Positions 1-6,749 of a stretch of 20,982 nt of DNA are shown here, piece after piece (within the stretch, counting starts at the first letter, position 1; each line of letters opens with the position of its first letter). Position numbers and translations under genes: made by a program. Origin of the DNA: Actinomycetota bacterium. GTDB lineage: Bacteria > Actinomycetota > Acidimicrobiia > Acidimicrobiales > Iamiaceae. Where the stretch lies: the NCBI GenBank assembly GCA_018268545.1, contig JAFDWI010000119.1:1-20982 (forward strand), given 5' to 3'. Under the pieces are notes generated by a model. The model did not search any database. It was not told the DNA's origin and saw nothing but the letters and a program-made list of their open reading frames with translations.

Positions 1-219
1 GGACATCGCGAATGGTTGGTGTCGATCGTGCGCACCCGGGCACTCGCGGGTGCGATCGATCGCCTGGGTGGTGCAGGCGGGTGCGTCGACGCGTCGATGC
101 GTCGGCTGCTCGGTGGACTCGTGTGGGATACGGTCCCGGTGCCCGTTGGCGCCGCCGATGACATCGACACTTGGGAGGACCACGCCACATGGACACACCG
201 GAGCACACCGCATGAATGA
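1..219 (+). CDS. mobA: MobA-like molybdenum cofactor guanylyltransferase, 3' end only
   Basis: This is the last 72 residues of a protein that begins before the window; the reading frame is open from base 1 to the TGA at 217-219. The tail holds a DIDTWED segment, which resembles the DxDTPED motif near the C-terminus of MobA-type nucleotidyltransferases. These enzymes attach GMP to molybdopterin in the cytoplasm. The assignment leans on context: the gene overlaps by 8 nt a DUF6457 gene, a domain often linked to MobA, and that gene overlaps moeA. The N-terminal nucleotide-binding and catalytic motifs lie outside the window, so another NTP-transferase of the same fold is possible. Confidence 0.6.
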   Translation, partial: GHREWLVSIVRTRALAGAIDRLGGAGGCVDASMRRLLGGLVWDTVPVPVGAADDIDTWEDHATWTHRSTPHE

Positions 220-499
220 CCCAGCACGCAACGACCTCGACAGCGACCGGTGGGACACCTGGATCACCGAAGCGTGCGACCACCTCGGAGTCGACCCGGA
301 ACTCGTGGATGTGCCGGTGATCCATGCACTGACCAAACAGGTCGCGCACCGCTACGACCGTCCGATGGCACCGGTGTCGGCGTACATCGTGGGCATCGCG
401 CTCGGCCGTGCGCTCGAGGCGACGCCCTCGGCCGACGTGGCCGCGCTGCTCGCCGGACTCGTCGACGAGGTCGAAGCGACCCTGCCAGGCGAGCCGTGA
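212..499 (+). CDS. DUF6457 domain protein, Mo-cofactor operon
   Basis: A 95-residue acidic protein. Its core, with a Trp-x-x-Trp start, a VAHRYDRPMAPVSAYIVG stretch around residues 46-63 and a following small-residue helix, matches the DUF6457 pattern as I remember it. That domain is often fused to, or encoded beside, MobA in Actinobacteria. Its function is unknown; a helper role in Mo-cofactor guanylation is an inference from location. The ATG at 212 overlaps the mobA stop by 8 nt and has a GGAG at 200-203. The end overlaps the moeA GTG as GTGA. An ATG further upstream in the same frame (50) would lie deep inside mobA and is rejected. No signal peptide or membrane segment is visible. Confidence 0.7.
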   Translation: MNDPARNDLDSDRWDTWITEACDHLGVDPELVDVPVIHALTKQVAHRYDRPMAPVSAYIVGIALGRALEATPSADVAALLAGLVDEVEATLPGEP

Positions 500-1830
500 C
501 CGACGCCGTCGAACGCCACGACCCGGCAACGGGCCTCGTGCCCTTCGAGACCTACCTCGCCGATGTGCTCGACCGGGTCGAGCCCCTGGCCGTCGAACGA
601 ATTGGCATCGCGTTCGGTGACGACCTGACCGGCCGTCACATCGCCGAGCCGATCACCGCGGTGTGGAACACACCCGGGTTCACGAACTCCGCGATGGACG
701 GCTTCGCGGTAGCGAGCCGCGATCTGGCGGGGGTCGGTGAGGCTCGTGCAGAGGTGGAGGCCGACGGTCCCATCGTCGGCGCCGATCCCACAAGCGGCGC
801 TTCGCAGGTGACCCTTCCCGTCTCGGGCGACATTGCAGCCGGGTCGTCGGGGACCTGGACGCCGGGCACGGCGGTCCGCATCATGACGGGCGCACCCATG
901 CCGGAGGGCACCGACACCGTCGTGCCCGTCGAGCACACCGATCACCCGTCCGCGCACGAACCGCTCCCCGAAACCGTGCGCCTGCCGGCTGACTGGCCGG
1001 GTGACCGCCACGTCCGCCACCGTGGATCCGACGTGCAGGCCGGCTCCGAAGTGCTGCCCGCCGGCACGCCACTGGACGGTGCGGCACTCACCGCGCTCAT
1101 GGCCGCCGGCGTGTTCAGCGCCCCGGTGCGCTCCCGGGCGCGCGTCGGCATCATCGTCACCGGCGACGAACTCGTGAGCCTCGATGACGTGTCGATCGCC
1201 GGTGGCGTCGTCGGCGACGGGAAGATCCTCGACTCCAACGCCACGCTCGTCCGCGCCACGCTCGAATCCTTCGGTGCCGAGGTGGTCTTCGAGGAAACGT
1301 CGTCCGATGACCCCGACGCGTTCGATGCGGCGCTGGGTCGGGCCTGGCAGGTGGGCATCGATTGTCTGATCACGACCGGAGGCGCGTCGGTCGGCGCGCA
1401 CGACGTGACCCGTCGGGTGCTCGCCGCGCACGGTGTCGTGTTCGTCGCAGTGGCGATGCAACCGGCCAAACCCCAAGGGTTCGGGGTGGTCGACGGCGTG
1501 GTGGTGTGCGCGCTACCCGGGAACCCCGGCGCGGTGCATGCGAGCCTGCACGTGATCGTGCGACCGATCATCGCCAAGCTCACCGGAGCTCGATCGACAG
1601 GTCCGGTCCCGATGGTCGTCGCCGAGGGTTGGTCGGCAAAACCCGGGATGCGCCAGTTCGTGCCGGTCACCATCGAAGACGGACGGATCCGACCGGTGAT
1701 CGAAGGCGGTGTCGCGTCGCACCGATTCCGCTCGTTGGCCCGAGCCGATGGCCTCGCGATCGTCACCGAAGACGTCACCGAGGTGCGCGTCGGTGAGCAG
1801 CTGCCGGTGGTCGTGACGCGATCGTGGTGA
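496..1830 (+). CDS. moeA: Molybdopterin molybdenumtransferase MoeA
   Basis: A 444-residue cytoplasmic enzyme that inserts molybdate into adenylylated molybdopterin to make Mo-cofactor. The family's landmarks are present in order: NSAMDGFAV near residue 64, with the conserved Asp at about 68; the IMTGAPMPEGTDTVVPVE stretch; GIIVTGDEL opening the MoCF-binding domain; DCLITTGGASVGAHD; and PAKPQGFG followed by ALPGNPG near residue 340. Length is normal for MoeA (about 400-450). The start is GTG 496, fused as GTGA with the stop of the DUF6457 gene, so translation is probably coupled; no ATG precedes the first conserved block. It is the last gene of the mobA-DUF6457-moeA unit. The next gene has its own promoter. 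Confidence 0.95.
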   Translation: MTDAVERHDPATGLVPFETYLADVLDRVEPLAVERIGIAFGDDLTGRHIAEPITAVWNTPGFTNSAMDGFAVASRDLAGVGEARAEVEADGPIVGADPTSGASQVTLPVSGDIAAGSSGTWTPGTAVRIMTGAPMPEGTDTVVPVEHTDHPSAHEPLPETVRLPADWPGDRHVRHRGSDVQAGSEVLPAGTPLDGAALTALMAAGVFSAPVRSRARVGIIVTGDELVSLDDVSIAGGVVGDGKILDSNATLVRATLESFGAEVVFEETSSDDPDAFDAALGRAWQVGIDCLITTGGASVGAHDVTRRVLAAHGVVFVAVAMQPAKPQGFGVVDGVVVCALPGNPGAVHASLHVIVRPIIAKLTGARSTGPVPMVVAEGWSAKPGMRQFVPVTIEDGRIRPVIEGGVASHRFRSLARADGLAIVTEDVTEVRVGEQLPVVVTRSW

Positions 1831-1853
1831 CGTGGCGAAGACGTACGCGCCGG

Positions 1854-1859
1854 TAGGTT
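1854..1859 (+). promoter_or_regulatory. -10 box TAGGTT, probable leaderless promoter of the SDR gene
   Basis: TAGGTT fits the actinobacterial TANNNT -10 consensus and ends 7 nt before the ATG at 1867, so transcription should start at or next to the start codon. No Shine-Dalgarno sequence fits between them. No convincing -35 box is seen. Confidence 0.6.
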
Positions 1860-1866
1860 GGCCGCC

Positions 1867-2709
1867 ATGACCGATGCTTCCGATTCGCTCCGTGACAAGC
1901 GGGTGTTCATCACCGGCGCGGCACGTGGCGTCGGCGCGCTGCTCGCCAAGCGCCTGACCGACCGGGGAGCGAAGGTCGCACTCGCGGGCATCGAGGCCGA
2001 CGAACTCGCAAAGGTCGCCCGGATCTGCATGGACGCGCCGTTCTTCGACTGTGACGTGACCGACCGCGCCCAGGTCGAGGCGGCGGTCGCAGCCGCCGTT
2101 GCAGCACTCGGTGGGCTCGACATCGCCGTCGCGAACGCGGGTGTGGCCGCACAGTTGCCGCTCATCGGTGGCGATCCGACGATCTTCGAGCGGACCATGG
2201 CCGTCAACGTGAACGGTGCCTACTACACACTCCGGGCTGTCGGGGAGCACGTGTCACATCCCGGCGGTTATGTGTTGTTGACGGCGTCGGCCGCCGCGGC
2301 GGTCCACCCGCCCCTCATGGGTGCCTACAACGCGTCGAAAGCTGCCGTCGAGGCACTCGGGAACACCGCTCGGATCGAACTCGCGCCCTCGGGCTGCCGG
2401 GTCGGGGTCGCGTACTACGCGCAGCTGAGCACCGACATGGTCGTCCGTGGCTTCGGAACCGACGCAGCGAAGTCGTTCGCCGGTGCGACGATCACCAAGG
2501 TCAACCCGGTCGAAGGCGCGATCGACGCATTGGAGGCGGGGATCCACAAGCGTGCCCGGCGGATCGTCGCCCCCGCGTGGGTCGAGCCGATGTTGCATGC
2601 CCGAATGGTGGTGCAGCGCCTCGTCGAAGTCCAGGCGCGGCGAGGGGTCGCAGACGCCCTCGAGATCGCCCGAGCCGAGCACGCCGGCCTCACCACCCCC
2701 CAAACCTGA
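1867..2709 (+). CDS. Short-chain dehydrogenase/reductase (SDR)
   Basis: A 280-residue NAD(P)-dependent oxidoreductase of the classical SDR type. The Rossmann motif TGAARGVG is at residues 16-23, the acidic loop around D61-D63, NAG at 90-92, and the catalytic Ser141, Tyr154 and Lys158 are all present in the usual S-Y-x-x-x-K spacing. The C-terminal 60 residues extend past the catalytic core and are rich in Arg and Ala. Similar extended SDRs occur among actinobacterial lipid or steroid dehydrogenases, but the substrate cannot be read from the sequence. I chose ATG 1867 because a -10 box ends 7 nt upstream. An in-frame TTG at 1858 would sit inside that box. The gene stands alone between moeA and the toxin-antitoxin pair. 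Confidence 0.88.
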   Translation: MTDASDSLRDKRVFITGAARGVGALLAKRLTDRGAKVALAGIEADELAKVARICMDAPFFDCDVTDRAQVEAAVAAAVAALGGLDIAVANAGVAAQLPLIGGDPTIFERTMAVNVNGAYYTLRAVGEHVSHPGGYVLLTASAAAAVHPPLMGAYNASKAAVEALGNTARIELAPSGCRVGVAYYAQLSTDMVVRGFGTDAAKSFAGATITKVNPVEGAIDALEAGIHKRARRIVAPAWVEPMLHARMVVQRLVEVQARRGVADALEIARAEHAGLTTPQT

Positions 2710-2751
2710 CGCCCCGCGACCCCGGCCACCGGGCCTGACACCCCCAGCCGA

Positions 2752-2799
2752 TTCATTGCACGCAAGGGCGCGCAAGGCGTGCTCGAGCGTGCAAAGAAC
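2752..2799. repeat. 48-bp inverted-repeat element, copy 1
   Basis: The ends read TTCATTGCACGC and GCGTGCAAAGAAC and are reverse complements apart from one base, with about 23 bases between the 12-nt arms. It aligns end to end without gaps with copies at 3624-3671 and 3720-3767. This copy is the most diverged in its centre. It lies between the SDR stop and the antitoxin promoter. The overlapping open frames look like chance ORFs. Confidence 0.75.
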
Positions 2800-2873
2800 G
2801 AGGTGGACCGATCCGGTAGGCGGTGGCGCCTGCCGAGGAATACGTGCACGGGGCCGCCCGCCGAGCGAGGTGC

Positions 2874-2879
2874 TATCGT
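2874..2879 (+). promoter_or_regulatory. -10 box TATCGT, probable leaderless promoter of the toxin-antitoxin operon
   Basis: TATCGT preceded by TGC gives an extended -10 (TGN-TANNNT). It ends 7 nt before the antitoxin ATG at 2887, predicting a leaderless transcript. No clear -35 element is visible in the preceding GC-rich DNA. Confidence 0.6.
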
Positions 2880-2886
2880 GTCGCAC

Positions 2887-3129
2887 ATGAAGGTCGGGGT
2901 CCGTGAACTTCGCAACGACACCAAAGAGGTGATCGACGCGGTTCGGAGTGGCGAACGGGTCACGTTGACGGTTCGGGGTGAGCCGGTTGCCGACATCGTT
3001 CCGCACGCCCAGCGGGCCCGATGGCTGTCGGGCGCGGCGCTCGGGACGCAGCTCGCAGATCGAGCCGCGGACCCGGGCTTGCGTGCCCAGCTCGATGATC
3101 TGGCGGGCGCCACGTTGGACGAACTGTGA
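2887..3129 (+). CDS. Phd/YefM-type antitoxin
   Basis: An 80-residue protein. The N-terminal half has the Phd/YefM pattern: MKVGVRELRN, then a helix with a DAVRSGERV turn, then the strand LTVRGEPVADIVP. In this family that half dimerises and binds the operon's own promoter. The C-terminal half, rich in Ala, Asp and Leu, is the usual place where the antitoxin wraps the toxin. The toxin gene follows with a GTGA overlap. I chose ATG 2887 because the -10 box ends 7 nt upstream and the conserved block begins at residue 1; a longer in-frame start at 2779 would run through a repeat. Autorepression is expected from the family, but I do not see a convincing operator palindrome here. Confidence 0.88.
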   Translation: MKVGVRELRNDTKEVIDAVRSGERVTLTVRGEPVADIVPHAQRARWLSGAALGTQLADRAADPGLRAQLDDLAGATLDEL

Positions 3130-3524
3130 CCGCCGGCCTCGCCGACACCTCGGTGTTCATCGCCGCCGAATCGGGTCGTCCGCTCGCCTCGCTCCCGGAT
3201 CGGGTGGCCGTCTCGGTGATCACGATCGGCGAACTCGAACTCGGGGTACTCGCCGCGCCGTCGGACGCGGTCCGAGCCCGGCGCGCCGACACGCTCGCGC
3301 TCGCACGTGAAGCGGACCCGATTCCGCTCGGCGAGTCGGTCATGGCCGAATGGGCCCGGCTCGTCGATGCGTGCCGACGGGCCGGCGTGCATCGGACCGT
3401 GCGCCTGACCGACGCGCTGATCGCGGCGACTGCGATCGACCGGGGACTTCCCGTCGTCACCCAGGACGACGACTTCGACCAGATCGCACGAGTGCACGCG
3501 CCGTTGCAGGTGATCCGCGTCTGA
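3126..3524 (+). CDS. vapC: VapC-type PIN-domain ribonuclease toxin
   Basis: A 132-residue PIN-domain protein, the usual VapC length. The acidic residues that bind metal are all present: D7 in ADTSVFI, E36 in ITIGELELG, D96 in RLTDALIAATA, and D114/D116 in TQDDDFD. These enzymes cleave RNA, often tRNA or rRNA, when freed from the antitoxin; the target here cannot be predicted. The GTG start at 3126 overlaps the antitoxin stop (3127-3129), so the two are translationally coupled. Nothing suggests inactivation. Confidence 0.9.
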   Translation: MTAGLADTSVFIAAESGRPLASLPDRVAVSVITIGELELGVLAAPSDAVRARRADTLALAREADPIPLGESVMAEWARLVDACRRAGVHRTVRLTDALIAATAIDRGLPVVTQDDDFDQIARVHAPLQVIRV

Positions 3525-3623
3525 CCACGAACGGTCGTGTGTGCACACGAGGTCGTGCACGATCCGCGTGGCTCCACGTCGCCTCGTCGGACGAAGACGG
3601 TAGCGGGCAATCGCCTCAGCTCG

Positions 3624-3671
3624 TTCTTTGCACGCGAATGCAGTTGACACGTGCACGACGGTGCAAAGAAC
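3624..3671. repeat. 48-bp inverted-repeat element, copy 2
   Basis: The outer arms TCGTTCTTTGCAC (3621-3633) and GTGCAAAGAACGA (3661-3673) are a perfect 13-bp inverted repeat around a 27-nt centre. It aligns without gaps to copy 3, with about three quarters of positions identical by eye, including GTTGA in the centre and a GCAC near the right arm. The copy 2 and copy 3 starts are exactly 96 bp apart. Confidence 0.85.
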
Positions 3672-3719
3672 GACGCCGGGTGTCCACCCGCCTCCCGGTC
3701 TCCTCCCCGTCCCAATCCG

Positions 3720-3767
3720 TACTTTGCACGCCAACGCGGTTGAGGCGGGCACCGGCGTGCAAAGAAC
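3720..3767. repeat. 48-bp inverted-repeat element, copy 3, next to the pyrE promoter
   Basis: The arms extend to 19 bp (3714-3732 against 3754-3772) with a single mismatch, enclosing a 21-nt centre. The right arm ends 10 bp before the pyrE -10 box, so it covers the place where a -35 element would lie. Either the repeat supplies part of that promoter or its insertion shaped it. Confidence 0.85.
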
Positions 3768-3782
3768 GGATTCCGGGCGGGG

Positions 3783-3801
3783 TAGCGTGCGTCACGAGGT
3801 G
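3783..3801 (+). promoter_or_regulatory. -10 box TAGCGT and GAGGTG ribosome site for pyrE
   Basis: TAGCGT at 3783-3788 would start transcription near 3795. GAGGTG at 3796-3801 ends 6 nt before ATG 3808, so this gene probably has a very short leader with a real Shine-Dalgarno site, unlike its leaderless neighbours. A GTG at 3799 is the competing start. Confidence 0.45.
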
Positions 3802-3807
3802 ACCACC

Positions 3808-4392
3808 ATGGATGATCCGACGACGACCGAACCGCCGCCCGCCCGCTTCCCGGCGTTGCGCGATCACCTGCTGGCCCACGCCGTGCGCACCGGCGACTTC
3901 ACGCTCAAGTCCGGCAAGAAGTCGAACTGGTTCATCGACGCGAAAGCCACCCCGTGCAGCCCCGACGGCATGCTGCTGGTCGCTGATGCGCTCCTCGCCA
4001 CGATCCCCGACGAGGCGACCGCGCTGGGCGGATTGACGATGGGCGCCGACGCGGTGGCGTTCGCCGGTGCCGCGATCGCCGCGACCCGGGGCCGGATGCT
4101 CGCGTCGTTCAGTGTGCGCAAGGAGGTCAAGGACCACGGGGCCGGTGGCCGCATCGCCGGCGTGCTCCGCCCCGGTGACAAGGTCGTGATCACCGAAGAC
4201 GTGGTCACCCGCGGGGTGTCGATGCTCGAGGCTGCCGACGTGGTGCGCGAAGCGGGCGCCGAGGTCGTGCTGTTGGTGCCCGTCGTGGACCGTGGCGGCA
4301 CGGTCACCGAGCTGGCCGCGGCACGAGGACTCGAAGTCCGGGCGCTGGTCACCGCCCCCGAGCTCGGCTTCCCCTACGAAGGTGGCGCCTGA
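3808..4392 (+). CDS. pyrE: Orotate phosphoribosyltransferase
   Basis: A 194-residue type I phosphoribosyltransferase that joins orotate and PRPP to give OMP in pyrimidine synthesis. The family's N-terminal KSGKKSNWFIDAK segment (about residues 35-47) and the PRPP-binding loop VVITEDVVTRGVS (about 129-141) are both clear; the loop has RGVS where TGGS is commoner. FSVRKEVKDHG supplies the mobile catalytic loop with Lys and His. ATG 3808 is chosen for its GAGGTG ribosome site. GTG 3799 would add three residues, and a much longer upstream frame runs through the repeats and is rejected. No other pyrimidine gene is nearby, so it is a stand-alone unit. Confidence 0.9.
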   Translation: MDDPTTTEPPPARFPALRDHLLAHAVRTGDFTLKSGKKSNWFIDAKATPCSPDGMLLVADALLATIPDEATALGGLTMGADAVAFAGAAIAATRGRMLASFSVRKEVKDHGAGGRIAGVLRPGDKVVITEDVVTRGVSMLEAADVVREAGAEVVLLVPVVDRGGTVTELAAARGLEVRALVTAPELGFPYEGGA

Positions 4393-4516
4393 CCGGCCGA
4401 CGACCGCAAACCGGCTCACCGTTCCATCGCACGAACCCAGGTGAAAACCGGCCGTTCGGCCCTTGTCCGGTCGTGAAACCAACGTCGACGGTTGGAGGTC
4501 GCTCCGGCGGCCTTGG

Positions 4517-4522
4517 TAGCGT
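4517..4522 (+). promoter_or_regulatory. -10 box TAGCGT, probable leaderless promoter of the malic enzyme gene
   Basis: TAGCGT ends 6 nt before ATG 4529. A possible -35, TTGGAG at 4492-4497, is 19 bp upstream, which is longer than ideal. A short dyad CCAAC-N7-GTTGG (about 4479-4495) overlaps the -35 and might be a regulator site, but it is weak. Confidence 0.55.
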
Positions 4523-4528
4523 CGACCC

Positions 4529-5950
4529 ATGACGAACACCCCCTCTGCCGCGTACTCGGTGCGCCTGCTGGTGCGTCTGGACAACCGTCCGGGCGCACTC
4601 GGACGCCTGGCAACCGCAGTCGGCGAGGTAGGCGGGAACATTGGTGCACTCGATGCGTTCGAAGCCAAGGGCACGTTCCTCGACGAGGCGCTGATCGTCG
4701 ATTGCATCGACGAGCCCCACATGCTCGAGTTGCGGCGCGCCATCGAAGGGCTCGACGGCGTCGAGGTGCTCGAAGCCGGTGACCGCACCTTCGAGATGCA
4801 CGACGGCGGCAAGATCGAGGTGCTGGCACGCATGCCGATCCGTGACCGCGACGACCTGTCGATGGCCTACACCCCGGGCGTTGCCCGGGTCTGCAAGGCG
4901 ATCGAGGCCGAGCCGCCGCTCATCCACGAGTTGACCATCAAGAAGAACACCGTCGCGATCGTCACCGACGGCACCGCGGTGCTCGGTCTGGGCGACATCG
5001 GTCCGGGCGCGGCGCTGCCGGTCATGGAAGGCAAAGCCCTGCTGTTCAAGAACTTCGCCGGTGTCGACGCGTTCCCGATCTGTGTGGACATCCCCGACGG
5101 CACCGCCGCGGACGATCGGATCGACGAGATCGTCGAGACGGTGCGACGCATCGCGCCGGTGTTCGGTGGGATCAACCTCGAGGACATCGCGGCGCCCCAG
5201 TGTTTCGCCGTCGAGGAACGCCTCCAGGCGGCGCTCGACATCCCGGTGTTCCACGACGATCAGCACGGCACCGCGGTCGTGGTGCTCGCCGCGCTGGAGA
5301 ACGCGCTCAAGATCGTCGACAAGAAGATGACCGACCTTCGGATCGTGATCGCCGGCGCGGGTGCAGCGGGCGTGGCGATCGCCAAGATCCTGCGCGACGC
5401 CGGCGTGCCCGTGGTCATCGGGACCGACCGCAAGGGCGCCATCCACGAGGGGCGCGGCGACCTCAACGAGGCCAAACAGCGCCTCGCCGAGATCACCAAC
5501 CCCGAGAACCTCACCGGGTCGCTCGCCGACATGCTCAAGGGCGCCGATTTGCTCGTGGGCGTGTCCGGACCCGGGCTGGTCACCGCCGATGATCTCCGCA
5601 CGATGGCAACCGACCCGATCGTGTTCGCGCTCGCCAATCCCGAACCCGAGATCCGCCCGGAAGCCGCGAACGGTTCCGCCGCGGTGATCGCGACGGGCCG
5701 GTCCGACTTCCCGAATCAGATCAACAACGTGTTGGCCTTCCCGGGGATCTTCCGAGGCGCGCTCGACGCGGGCGCAACCCGCGTGACCGAGAACATGAAG
5801 CTCGCCGCAGCAAAAGCCATCGCATCGTCGGTCGACGAAGACGACCTGTGCGCCGAGTTCGTCATCCCCTCGGTGTTCGACACGATGGTCGCCGTACGGG
5901 TCGCCGAAGCGGTCGCCGAGGCCGCCCGCGTCGAAGGCGTGTGCCGCTGA
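4529..5950 (+). CDS. ACT-domain-containing NAD(P)-dependent malic enzyme
   Basis: A 473-residue enzyme converting malate to pyruvate and CO2 with reduction of NAD(P). Residues about 10-85 form an ACT domain (RLDNRPGALGRLATAVGEVGGNIGALD), a small-molecule sensor that probably makes the enzyme allosteric. The catalytic part follows: Tyr114 in SMAYTPGVA, the KALLFK lysines at 169/174, Glu218-Asp219 in NLEDI, HDDQHGTA at 242-249 with the metal-binding Asp pair, and the nucleotide fold GAGAAG at 276-281. ALANPEPEI and RSDFPNQINN complete the family pattern. Cofactor preference is not certain from sequence. A HAD hydrolase begins 2 nt after its stop and is probably cotranscribed. Confidence 0.93.
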   Translation: MTNTPSAAYSVRLLVRLDNRPGALGRLATAVGEVGGNIGALDAFEAKGTFLDEALIVDCIDEPHMLELRRAIEGLDGVEVLEAGDRTFEMHDGGKIEVLARMPIRDRDDLSMAYTPGVARVCKAIEAEPPLIHELTIKKNTVAIVTDGTAVLGLGDIGPGAALPVMEGKALLFKNFAGVDAFPICVDIPDGTAADDRIDEIVETVRRIAPVFGGINLEDIAAPQCFAVEERLQAALDIPVFHDDQHGTAVVVLAALENALKIVDKKMTDLRIVIAGAGAAGVAIAKILRDAGVPVVIGTDRKGAIHEGRGDLNEAKQRLAEITNPENLTGSLADMLKGADLLVGVSGPGLVTADDLRTMATDPIVFALANPEPEIRPEAANGSAAVIATGRSDFPNQINNVLAFPGIFRGALDAGATRVTENMKLAAAKAIASSVDEDDLCAEFVIPSVFDTMVAVRVAEAVAEAARVEGVCR

Positions 5951-5952
5951 CC

Positions 5953-6684
5953 ATGGCGATCGAAGCGGTCACGTTCGATTTCTGGAACACGCTGGTACGC
6001 GAAAACCCCGGGCTGTGGGACTACCGCTCACGGGCATGGTCGGCACTGCTGGCCGAACAGGGCCACGACGTCCCGCTCGAGTCGTTGCACGAGGCCTTCG
6101 ACACCGGCTGGAAGCACTACGTCACCGCCTGGAACGCGAACGTCCCCTTCGGCGCGGCCGATGCACTACAGGTCGCCCTCGGGGAGCTCGGGATCGACGC
6201 CGACGCCCGCCTCGCGGATGCGTTGCTCGAGGTGATCATCGACCCGCCCGCCGATCAGCATCCGAGCCTGAACCCGAACCTCGTGTCGACGCTGGCCGCG
6301 CTCCGCGCCGCGGACGTGCGCATCGGCATCATCTGCGATGTCGGGCTGACCCCGTCACCGGTGTTACGCCGTTACCTCGACGCCCAGGGGGCCTTGGAGT
6401 ACTTCGACCACTGGTCGTTCTCCGATGAGGTCGGGGTGTACAAGCCCGACGCCACGATCTTCCGTCACGCTCTCGACGGTCTCGGCGGTGTCGCGCCGGA
6501 ACGAACCGCGCACGTCGGGGACCTGCGTCGGACCGACATCGCCGGCGCCCGAGGGATGGGGATCACCGCGGTGCGCTACACCGGTGTGTTCGACGATCCG
6601 GCGCTGCCTGATTCACCGGCGATCGAAGGCGACCACGTCATCGGCGATCACGCGGATCTGCCCGTGGTGCTCGGCATCGGGTGA
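5953..6684 (+). CDS. HAD-superfamily hydrolase
   Basis: A 243-residue haloacid dehalogenase-fold protein. The nucleophile Asp9 lies in TFDFWNTL, where the usual second Asp is a Trp, as in many HADs of this subgroup. Motif II is near IICDVG, motif III is the Lys of GVYKPDATIF, and motif IV is HVGDLRRTDIAGA. An alpha-helical cap lies between motifs I and II. Because the second Asp normally acts as general acid, a plain phosphatase mechanism is less certain. ATG 5953 is 2 nt after the malic enzyme stop; GTG 5941 is an alternative that overlaps it. The substrate is unknown. A role linked to the malic enzyme is only suggested by adjacency. Confidence 0.85.
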   Translation: MAIEAVTFDFWNTLVRENPGLWDYRSRAWSALLAEQGHDVPLESLHEAFDTGWKHYVTAWNANVPFGAADALQVALGELGIDADARLADALLEVIIDPPADQHPSLNPNLVSTLAALRAADVRIGIICDVGLTPSPVLRRYLDAQGALEYFDHWSFSDEVGVYKPDATIFRHALDGLGGVAPERTAHVGDLRRTDIAGARGMGITAVRYTGVFDDPALPDSPAIEGDHVIGDHADLPVVLGIG

Positions 6685-6708
6685 CGCAGCGGTCACCCGG
6701 TTCACCGC

Positions 6709-6749
6709 GACGCCGGCCCGGCCCGACCCGTCCCGGCTCCGCCGGCGTC
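6709..6749. terminator. Possible bidirectional terminator between convergent genes
   Basis: GACGCCGGC (6709-6717) and GCCGGCGTC (6741-6749) form a perfect 9-bp stem around a GC-rich 23-nt centre, placed between two convergent genes and covering the stop codon of the DUF2142 gene. No T-run follows, which is common for high-GC genomes. Confidence 0.35.

Larger units (their letters stand above)
3525..3807. other. 283-bp intergenic region carrying two repeat elements and the pyrE promoter
   Basis: No supported gene. It holds weak GC-rich dyads just after vapC (3530-3575) that might act as a terminator but are not distinct, then repeat copies 2 and 3, then the pyrE -10 and ribosome site. Open frames crossing it encode Arg/Cys-rich peptides created by the repeats and are not credible proteins. 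Confidence 0.6.

Noticed and set aside
352..1476. Minus-strand open frame opposite moeA
   Set aside because: His/Arg/Gly-rich antisense frame typical of GC-biased codons; moeA motifs are clear on the plus strand.
2721..2733. Terminator after the SDR gene (CCCGG-CCA-CCGGG)
   Set aside because: A 5-bp stem with a 3-nt loop and no T-run is too weak to claim in this GC content.
3528..3575. Terminator or operator dyads after vapC (repeated TCGTG, GTGTGCACAC)
   Set aside because: Several overlapping short dyads, none longer than about five pairs without a mismatch; no single structure stands out.
2415..3752. Long minus-strand open frame over the SDR, toxin-antitoxin and repeat region
   Set aside because: A shadow of plus-strand genes in high-GC DNA: Arg/Thr/Pro-rich, no domain, and it crosses well-supported genes on the other strand.
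2752..3767. CRISPR array
   Set aside because: Only three copies, unequal spacing, inverted-repeat ends, variable centres and no cas genes.
4479..4495. Regulator site CCAAC-N7-GTTGG upstream of the malic enzyme gene
   Set aside because: Arms of five bases are expected by chance; no regulator gene nearby.
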